In this document: piece after piece, positions 58,056-64,000 of the stretch
Numbering within the stretch: position 1 is the first letter of the stretch
How the letters are laid out: every line of letters begins with the position of its first letter
From: Bryobacterales bacterium
Lineage (GTDB): Bacteria; Acidobacteriota; Terriglobia; Bryobacterales; Bryobacteraceae
DNA length: 64,000 nt
NCBI GenBank assembly: GCA_003142185.1
Contig: PLOR01000018.1
Span: forward strand, 1-64,000
Reading direction: 5' to 3'
Program-made: the position numbers and the translations under genes
Notes under the pieces: generated by a model
Told to the model about the DNA's origin: nothing
The model's database searches: none
Seen by the model: the letters and a program-made list of their open reading frames with translations, nothing else

Positions 58056-59452
58056 ATGCCGCTGTCTATTCCGAATCGCGCGGAAGCCGGGCGTGGGCGG
58101 CTCTGTTGGGCGTGTGGGCTGCTGCGATTGCGGTAGCTCCGGGGCTGGGTGCCAAGGCAGTGCTGGCCGCGCCCGCCGCACTGGTTCTTTTCGCGTGGTG
58201 GACGCTTGGGCGGCCGGAGCGCTGGCTCGCCGCATTTCTTGGGGCGGCGCTGTTGCTGCCGCCGCTGCCGATCGCAATCGGCAATTCGGGGCCGCATCCC
58301 TCTCTCCTGTTAGCTGCCTGGGGAGTGTTCTGTGGTTTGATTTGGCTGGCCGAATGGCGCTTCATGTGGTCCGGGGTGAGCGCCGCGCTGCTGACGTTGA
58401 CGGCCGTTCTTACCGCCAGTGTTGCGGTGGCAGCCATACATTCGGGCGCGGAAGTTGCGGCCGGCAGCCTGGCACGAGTAGCTCTGTTTGCGATTCCGGT
58501 TTACGTTTACCTGTACACGGCGCACGGTCCGTCCATCCGTTTCGATTTGTTTCGCGCCACGCGCTGGCTGTTCGGAGCCGCGGCGGTTGCGGCGCTGTTC
58601 GCTTGCGTGGACTTTTACTATCAGTTCCCCGCGCCGGCCGGCTACGGGGCGCAATTTGTCTGGCTCGATTCCGGCATGTACCGCCGCGCGCAGGGTCTGT
58701 TTTATGAAGCCAGCACGCTGGGCAATTTCTGCGCATTTTTTCTGGTCATGATCGCCGTTGGGCTATCGCGGCCGCGTGCCGAAGCGCCCGTGTCGCGCAA
58801 GGCGATGGCGGCGGGAGGCGCGGTTTTCCTCGCCGCGCTGGTGCTCTCGTACTCCCGCGGATCGCTCATCAATGCGCTGGGGGCGCTGGCCGTGCTGGCG
58901 TGGCTGAACCGGCGCCGTCTGCGGCTGTTGCGTAGGGCGCCGGCTCTGGCGGCCTGTCTGGCGGGTATCTCGCTGCTCACCTGGAAGATCTTTCCAGCGT
59001 TCATCCAGATGTACTGGCTGCGCCTGGAAGCATCGGCCCAGTATCTCTTCTCGGCCACCGAAGGCGTGCTTTCCGGCCGCGTGGCAAGCTGGAGAATCCT
59101 GGTGGACTGGATCGCCGCCCATCCATGGCAATTGCTGTTCGGAATCGGTTATAAAACGCTGCCGTACAGTAATTACCTCGGTACCACGGTAGTCGCCGAT
59201 AACATGTACCTCAGCCTGCTGGTGGAAACCGGCATCGGCGGCCTGGCTGCTTTGGTGTGGTTGAATGTCGCCATCCTGCGTGCGGCGCGCCGGGCAGCGC
59301 AGGCCCCCGATGCGCGCCGGTCGTTTTTCGGCGCCTGGATGCTCTGTTTCTGGTCCGGACAAGTGGTGCAGATGGCTTCCGGCGATCTACTCACTTATTG
59401 GCGCGTGCTGCCTGTGTACTTCTGGGTGCTCGCGCTGGCGGTTCGCCAATGA
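58052..59452 (+). CDS. Wzy/O-antigen ligase-like polysaccharide polymerase
   Basis: The 466-residue polytopic protein has about 12 membrane helices and the periplasmic loop of the Wzy_C family: FYEASTLGNFCAFFL, SYSRGSLINALGALAVL, GIGYKTLPYSNYLGTTVVADNMYLSLLVETG. It likely polymerises lipid-linked repeats at the periplasmic face together with the Wzz-like protein. The GTG start overlaps the Wzz stop, and its own stop overlaps the next gene (ATGA). It lacks the TPR tail of the other Wzy-like protein in this locus. Confidence 0.85.
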   Translation: MNAAVYSESRGSRAWAALLGVWAAAIAVAPGLGAKAVLAAPAALVLFAWWTLGRPERWLAAFLGAALLLPPLPIAIGNSGPHPSLLLAAWGVFCGLIWLAEWRFMWSGVSAALLTLTAVLTASVAVAAIHSGAEVAAGSLARVALFAIPVYVYLYTAHGPSIRFDLFRATRWLFGAAAVAALFACVDFYYQFPAPAGYGAQFVWLDSGMYRRAQGLFYEASTLGNFCAFFLVMIAVGLSRPRAEAPVSRKAMAAGGAVFLAALVLSYSRGSLINALGALAVLAWLNRRRLRLLRRAPALAACLAGISLLTWKIFPAFIQMYWLRLEASAQYLFSATEGVLSGRVASWRILVDWIAAHPWQLLFGIGYKTLPYSNYLGTTVVADNMYLSLLVETGIGGLAALVWLNVAILRAARRAAQAPDARRSFFGAWMLCFWSGQVVQMASGDLLTYWRVLPVYFWVLALAVRQ

Positions 59453-60573
59453 GGCTGCTCATCCTGGACCAGTTCAGCGATCCAGGCGGCGCGCAGCAAG
59501 CGCTGATGGAGTTGCTGCCCGCCATGCGAGAACGCGGCTGGGAAGCGGTGGTAGGCATGCCCGGCGATGGCCCGCTGTTCAAACAGATCGGCGCGCTAGG
59601 TTTTGAGACGGCAACAGTCGACTGCGGGCCTTATCGCTCCGGCCGGAAATCGCTAATGGACACGCTGCGCTTCCTCAGCGGGGCGCCGCGACTCACGCGG
59701 CAGGTTCGGCTGTTGGCGAAACAGATACAGGCCGATTTGGTTTACGTGAACGGCCCGCGATTGCTGCCGGCGGTGGTGGGACTGCGCTTGCCCGTGGTTT
59801 TTCACTCCCACAGTTACATCGGCGCAGGCCTGTCGCGATGGATGGCGGGCGAAGCGCTACTTCACCCGGATGCCTCGGTTATCGCGGCGTGCCGGTTCGT
59901 GGCGGAGCCGTGGACGAAGTTCGTTCCCCGGGAGCGCGTGAAGGTGATCTATAACGGCGTGGCGGGGCCTGCGCGAACCGCCGAGCGGCCGAGCGGCCCG
60001 CCGCGCATCGGCTGCATCGGCAGGATCGCGCCCGAAAAAGGACAGCGCGAATTTCTGCGCGCGGCGGCAATCGTTCATCGCGCACTGCCCGGATGCCGGT
60101 TCGTCGTGTGCGGCGCCCCGCTGTTTTCCGACCCGCGCGCGCAACGCTACGCTGCCCAGGTGCGCACGGAAGCGACAGGCCTTCCCGTGGAATTCACTGG
60201 ATGGGTCGCCGATATCCACGCGGTGCTGTCCAGACTCGATCTATTGCTGGTGCCATCCACCGGCCCCGAGGCGACCACGCGAGTGATTCCGGAGGCGTAC
60301 GCGGCCGGCGTGCCAGTGATTGCATTTCCATCCGGCGGGATTCCGGAGGTGGCCGCCGGCCTGCCCGGCATGTTGGCGGACTCAATGGAGCACATGGCGG
60401 CACTGGCGATCGAGATCCTGACGGGTCCGGAGGAAAGACTGGCGCGGCTGTCCGAAGCGGCAAGAGAACAGTGGCGTGCGCGGTTCACGCTCGAAAGGTA
60501 CCATCAGGAGGTACTGGCGACAATCGAGTGGGCCGCGCGAGGCTCCGCCGCGCGCGAATTGACGAATGCCTGA
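59449..60573 (+). CDS. Glycosyltransferase family 4
   Basis: The 374-residue enzyme has the GT-B fold: DQFSDPGGAQQALMELLPAM at the N-terminus, VFHSHSYIGAG, VKVIYNGV, IGCIGRIAPEKGQREFLRAA, and the nucleotide-sugar site VPSTGPEATTRVIPEAYAAGVPVIA with a G-G-I-P-E motif. It should add a sugar to the growing lipid-linked unit on the cytoplasmic side. The ATG in the upstream stop codon is chosen; the longer frame from 59257 is only a shadow of that gene. Its last 70 bases overlap, on the opposite strand, the end of the nucleotidyltransferase-MFS gene. Confidence 0.93.
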   Translation: MRLLILDQFSDPGGAQQALMELLPAMRERGWEAVVGMPGDGPLFKQIGALGFETATVDCGPYRSGRKSLMDTLRFLSGAPRLTRQVRLLAKQIQADLVYVNGPRLLPAVVGLRLPVVFHSHSYIGAGLSRWMAGEALLHPDASVIAACRFVAEPWTKFVPRERVKVIYNGVAGPARTAERPSGPPRIGCIGRIAPEKGQREFLRAAAIVHRALPGCRFVVCGAPLFSDPRAQRYAAQVRTEATGLPVEFTGWVADIHAVLSRLDLLLVPSTGPEATTRVIPEAYAAGVPVIAFPSGGIPEVAAGLPGMLADSMEHMAALAIEILTGPEERLARLSEAAREQWRARFTLERYHQEVLATIEWAARGSAARELTNA

Positions 60574-62957
60574 AACAGTCCGGCCGCGCCCGCCGCGAGC
60601 AGCGCCGAGCCCGCCAACACCACGCCATAACCGAAGTGCGCCAGCAGCCGGCCGGCGGCCAGCGCCGCCACCGCTTGCGCGGAAAACGCGACCAGGTAAT
60701 TGAGCGCGGAAGCTCCGCTGCGTTCGCGCTCGGCCACGCGGCTCATCAGCAGCGCGTTCAGGCCCGGCTCGCTCATCCATTGGAAAGCCATGTACCACGC
60801 GTACGCCAGCACGGCCACGGTGGCGGTTGACTGAGTCGACAGTCCGACGAGCCCGATCGCGGTCGCAGCCATCATCCACACGATGCCGGTCACCAGGCCA
60901 GCCTTCCGGAAGATCGCGGGCGCCATCAGCACGCCAACCAGTTGCGCCACTTGCGAGCCGGAAAAAACGCTGCCGATTCGCTGGGCGGGAAATCGCAGGT
61001 GCGCAAAATAGACGTTGGCGAACGGGTTGAAGCTTCCGGTGGCGAGGTTCCACACCGCGAATGCCGCCAGATACCGAAGCAGAAACGGGCTGCGCGGATA
61101 GACCCTGGCGCTTTCTTTCGGGGGCTCGCCTGGTTTGAGATACCACGCCGGAACCAGCGCCAGCGCCACCAGGAGCGCGGCCAGCAACAGCACCGGCTGC
61201 TTGCCGTGCAGCCATGCTGACAGTAATCCGCCCGCATAACTGCCCACGATCCCGACCGAGAACATGACCGCGAAGAACATACTGAACGCCAGCGGGCGGC
61301 GCTTTTCTTCCACCGCGCCTGCGATGGCCGGGTTGATGGCCACGGCCCAAACGGAGAAGATCGATCCGGCGGCGAAGGCTAGAGCGATCAGCGGCAGCCG
61401 CGAAGTCGTCAGGGCGCGCATGGTGACAATCGCGGCGGTCGCCGCGATATCGGCCAGCAGCACCCTGCGCAGGCCGAAACGCCGCATCAGAAGGGCGGCC
61501 GGAATTGTGCCCACGATGCTGCCAATGGTGGCGCTGGCGCCCACCACGCCCAGGATATCTTCGCGGTAACCCAGGTCGAACAGGTGCAGGTTGTACAGCA
61601 GGAAGAAAATGAAGAGCCCGAAGTTGAACTGGATGGCGGTCGCTAGAAAAATCCAAAACTGGCTGCTCAGTCCGTTCGCCCGCCCCCACCACCGGGCGCC
61701 GGAAAATGCCGTTCCCGCGAGCGACGCCGCATGGCGGCGCGCCCGCCGTGCCACGTACGCTAAATGCCGCAGCTTGTAACGCGCGCGCTTCCGCCACGTC
61801 AATTCACTTCGCGGAACGTGAACCGCGCCGCCGTCTCGTGGCAGGTTGCCGGGCAGCAGCCGGCGCCGCGCCACGCTCCACTTATCGCGCCGCGCCTCGA
61901 TCAGACTCAGATGCAACCACAGTTCCTCTTTATTGGAGTTGAACTGCGATGTTGCCGGGGCAGTCGCAAAATCGGCGAACCACTGCTGGGTGGCGCTGGG
62001 CAGCGCGGCCATCTCCCGTTCCAGTGCGGGCGCGACCCGGCATCCGAACCACTCTGTCGCCAATCGGAACGCCACGGCTTGCAGTCGGCGCAGCGGCGGC
62101 GAATGGAGCGCGCTCCACTCGTCCCAGAATTCACTGCCCTCGGACCTGGTATCCAGGAAGCGGGCAATCTCATGCGCGTGGAACGTGATGGTGTCGCCGC
62201 GCAATACGTGCCGCAGGAAGTGCAGCGCGGCATACGCCAGCGCGTCGGGGAGGCGCAGGACGTCGAGATCCACATCCGCCACGCGCAGCCTGCTGCGGCG
62301 CCCCCAGAACTCTTCGGTTCCCGGCGCAGGCAGCCGCTCCACGGCATCGTTCCAAAACCGGAAGTGCAGTTCGACGGACAGCGGGATATCGATATCGAAA
62401 AAGTCGCCGCGCCATTCCCAGCCGGTCCTGCGGATCAACGTGGGCAGATGATCGGTGGGGAAGTCCTCCATCCGCGGGATCCGCTCGTAGCCCAGGTCGC
62501 GTAAAGCCGCTTCCGCTGCGTGAACGCTTTCCGGCGGTGAGAACAGATCGATGTCGTACTGTACGCGTTCCGCGGCCGGTGTTCCGAACTGCGCGCAATG
62601 CGTGATGCCCTTCAGCGCCAGAAACTCGATCCCGTGCGTCGTCAGGCACTGCGCCACGGCGCGATACGCCTTTTCGGTGCGGCGCAAGCGCTGCTGGTTC
62701 TGCGCGGCGTTGCGATCCGTTCGCTCGCGCACCCACTCGGGCATCGCGCCCCGCGCCGCACTATGCAGAGCAAGCGTGAGGTGCGAGCGATCGCAGTAAT
62801 CGAGAGCCCGGCGCCAGTCGCGGTCGGAGAGGTGGCGGATGCCGCTCAACTCCGGCTCGGCAAGATGCAGCGCGGCTAGCGCCGCTGCGGGGCCGCTGGG
62901 AAGAGCGCGACATCCCGGCCAGGGGTTCGGCCGCGTGCTTGCGGCTGCCGCCGTCAT
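60504..62957 (-). CDS. Nucleotidyltransferase-MFS transporter fusion protein
   Basis: This single 817-residue open frame has two parts. Residues about 20-370 match the 'uncharacterised nucleotidyltransferase' (NTP_transf_5) family: FLALKGI (Lys116-Gly117) and VQYDIDLF with the Asp135/Asp137 pair, then FDIDIPLSVELHFRFWND. Residues about 425-805 are a 12-helix MFS carrier with a motif-A-like loop TIPAALLMRRFGLRRVLL. NTP_transf_5 proteins often sit beside HPr-kinase-like proteins in peptide- or polysaccharide-making loci, and such a gene lies 40 bases upstream. Fusion to an MFS exporter is unusual. It might modify and export a small molecule or polymer unit. The frame shows no sign of shift. Confidence 0.8.
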   Translation of the reverse strand: MTAAAASTRPNPWPGCRALPSGPAAALAALHLAEPELSGIRHLSDRDWRRALDYCDRSHLTLALHSAARGAMPEWVRERTDRNAAQNQQRLRRTEKAYRAVAQCLTTHGIEFLALKGITHCAQFGTPAAERVQYDIDLFSPPESVHAAEAALRDLGYERIPRMEDFPTDHLPTLIRRTGWEWRGDFFDIDIPLSVELHFRFWNDAVERLPAPGTEEFWGRRSRLRVADVDLDVLRLPDALAYAALHFLRHVLRGDTITFHAHEIARFLDTRSEGSEFWDEWSALHSPPLRRLQAVAFRLATEWFGCRVAPALEREMAALPSATQQWFADFATAPATSQFNSNKEELWLHLSLIEARRDKWSVARRRLLPGNLPRDGGAVHVPRSELTWRKRARYKLRHLAYVARRARRHAASLAGTAFSGARWWGRANGLSSQFWIFLATAIQFNFGLFIFFLLYNLHLFDLGYREDILGVVGASATIGSIVGTIPAALLMRRFGLRRVLLADIAATAAIVTMRALTTSRLPLIALAFAAGSIFSVWAVAINPAIAGAVEEKRRPLAFSMFFAVMFSVGIVGSYAGGLLSAWLHGKQPVLLLAALLVALALVPAWYLKPGEPPKESARVYPRSPFLLRYLAAFAVWNLATGSFNPFANVYFAHLRFPAQRIGSVFSGSQVAQLVGVLMAPAIFRKAGLVTGIVWMMAATAIGLVGLSTQSTATVAVLAYAWYMAFQWMSEPGLNALLMSRVAERERSGASALNYLVAFSAQAVAALAAGRLLAHFGYGVVLAGSALLAAGAAGLFQAFVNSRAAEPRAAHSIVASTS

Positions 62958-62997
62958 TGGCTAAGAGCCGAACCGCGGCGCGCCCAGGATCGACACA

Positions 62998-63978
62998 TCA
63001 AGCGGCACCCCCTGACGCGGCCCCGGCGCCGATCGCGTCCCCGAACTCGGAAAGCAGCCGCAATCCGTCCTCCAGCGATTCGTATTGCAATCGGCACGCA
63101 GGCAGATCGAGCAGCCTGCGGGTGGCTCGTTCGTGCATCGCGTCCACCTCCGCGCCATAGCTGCAGGAATTCAGCAGTTGACGCGCCACTTCGGCCGGCT
63201 CCACGCGCTCCATCGCCGGCCGCGCTCCCTGGCGGCGGTCCAGGCACGCCAGGCCGCCGACCCTGCACCGCAGTGCGGTGCGAATCTCCGGGAAGGCGCG
63301 CGTCGGCACCTCGATTCCTATCTTGCCGTTGGGCCGCTCGCGCACGGCATAGCCGGCCAGGCGCGGAAACAAACCCGGCGCATCGTCGCGGAACCGCACC
63401 TGGTGCGGTCTGCCGACGGCGGTAGCGTCGGAACCGCTGGCCAGCAGCCAGGTGCAATCGTCCGACAGAAACGTCCACCCCGCGCAGGCGGCGGCAAACG
63501 CAAGTGTACTCTTACCGGCCCCGGATGCGCCGCAGAGCAAAACACCCGTTCCGTGGCGCGCGATCGAGGCTGCGTGCAGCGGCGCCAAATAGCGTTGCGC
63601 GAGCAGCACGTAAGCAATCGACTCCAGGAAAAACCAGCGCAGCAGATTGTGATCCGCCGCGGTCTCTTTCGATACGTAAATGCATGCAAGCTGCGTGCTG
63701 AAGTCGACCACCGCGAAATTATGCGCGTCGGAGACAATCGACAACAGGTTTCGCTGCAACCGGAAACTCGGCTCGCTCGCCAGTCCTCCTTCCGCTTCCA
63801 CCACCACCCGAAGTTCCATTGGCTCGCAGGCGAATTCCGGCTCGTAGTCGCGCCAGCATTCGTCGGCCGCGTCGATCACGTCGCGAGAATTCGTGGCCAG
63901 GTGCAGCCGAAAACCTACCGGCTGGTACGCCCGGCGCAGCGGCAGGTCAACATGGCAGAGCAACGGGTCGGGCCGCAC
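62998..63978 (-). CDS. HPr-kinase-like (HprK-related) ATPase
   Basis: The GTG at 63978 gives 326 residues; the frame stays open to the window edge, so a start further upstream is possible. The Walker A loop GASGAGKST (150-158) and LSDDCTWL (Asp173-Asp174) match the HPr kinase C-terminal domain, and HAASIARHGTGVLLCG is the usual lead-in. The N-terminal HprK half and a PTS HPr partner are absent, so it is one of the HprK-related kinases found with NTP_transf_5 and PqqD-like proteins in lasso-peptide and exopolysaccharide loci. It is probably co-transcribed with the fusion gene that follows after 40 bases. Target unknown. Confidence 0.82.
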   Translation of the reverse strand: MRPDPLLCHVDLPLRRAYQPVGFRLHLATNSRDVIDAADECWRDYEPEFACEPMELRVVVEAEGGLASEPSFRLQRNLLSIVSDAHNFAVVDFSTQLACIYVSKETAADHNLLRWFFLESIAYVLLAQRYLAPLHAASIARHGTGVLLCGASGAGKSTLAFAAACAGWTFLSDDCTWLLASGSDATAVGRPHQVRFRDDAPGLFPRLAGYAVRERPNGKIGIEVPTRAFPEIRTALRCRVGGLACLDRRQGARPAMERVEPAEVARQLLNSCSYGAEVDAMHERATRRLLDLPACRLQYESLEDGLRLLSEFGDAIGAGAASGGAA

Positions 63979-64000
63979 TATTCCCAGGGCGTCGTGAGTG

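Noticed and set aside
1-64000. tRNA, rRNA or prophage genes
   Set aside because: No cloverleaf-like or rRNA sequence and no integrase, capsid or terminase motif was seen in any gap or frame, though a covariance search could not be run.

Overview
The window looks like a high-GC chromosomal segment of an Acidobacteriota bacterium, most likely of the Bryobacterales/Solibacter type. The basis is three Oar-like TonB-dependent receptors with N-terminal carboxypeptidase-regulatory domains (6912-10280, 21807-25187, 41623-44793), a protein of the Bryobacterales C-terminal domain family usually labelled TIGR03437 (54175-54990), a membrane-anchored winged-helix/malectin protein, and many GC-rich palindromic intergenic repeats. 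This is inference from protein families; no rRNA or tRNA gene was seen.

Layout. 1-6.8 kb: a MerR-type regulator, a TPR/beta-barrel protein overlapping a TIM-barrel glycosidase-like protein (resembling exopolysaccharide export pairs), an alpha/beta hydrolase and an MFS transporter. 6.9-10.3 kb: the first Oar-like receptor with a clear terminator. 10.7-15.3 kb: a tetrapyrrole operon (ccsA-like, hemA, hemC, cobA-hemD fusion). 15.3-17.2 kb: a lower-GC RloA/RloB-like pair, a probable phage-defence module. 17.4-25.2 kb: a secreted beta-propeller protein, a STAS protein, a thioesterase, a membrane/TPR protein with no ordinary start codon, and the second receptor. 25.7-30.8 kb: a transmembrane sensor-regulator with two malectin domains, a cupin, and a divergent uronate/pectin-breakdown set (GH105 hydrolase; IolB/KduI-family isomerase and KduD-like dehydrogenase). 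31-37.7 kb: an exported VOC protein and a tripartite RND efflux operon. 37.9-41.5 kb: sulfur amino-acid genes (metB-like, metY, cysK). 41.6-44.8 kb: the third receptor.

45-53.3 kb is the most distinctive part. A decaheme cytochrome c overlaps a large outer-membrane barrel gene (an MtrA/MtrB-like porin-cytochrome pair). It is followed by a lone winged-helix protein, an OmpR-type response regulator, a single-domain receiver, an outer-membrane porin, a cupredoxin-like protein with a type-1 copper ligand set, and a membrane histidine kinase. The regulatory block is preceded by TTTACA-type direct repeats with 11-bp period. The same layout, with identical spacing to a TAACAT element, occurs upstream of the sugar transferase gene at 53404, which suggests that one regulator controls both units.

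53.4-64 kb is an exopolysaccharide locus: initiating sugar transferase, two Wzy/ligase-like proteins (one with a TPR tail), a Wzz-like protein, a GT4 glycosyltransferase, an unusual nucleotidyltransferase-MFS fusion and an HPr-kinase-like ATPase. Modular palindromic repeats ending in GCGCCACG occur at six places. One lies inside the heme operon and another overlaps the start of the efflux adaptor gene.
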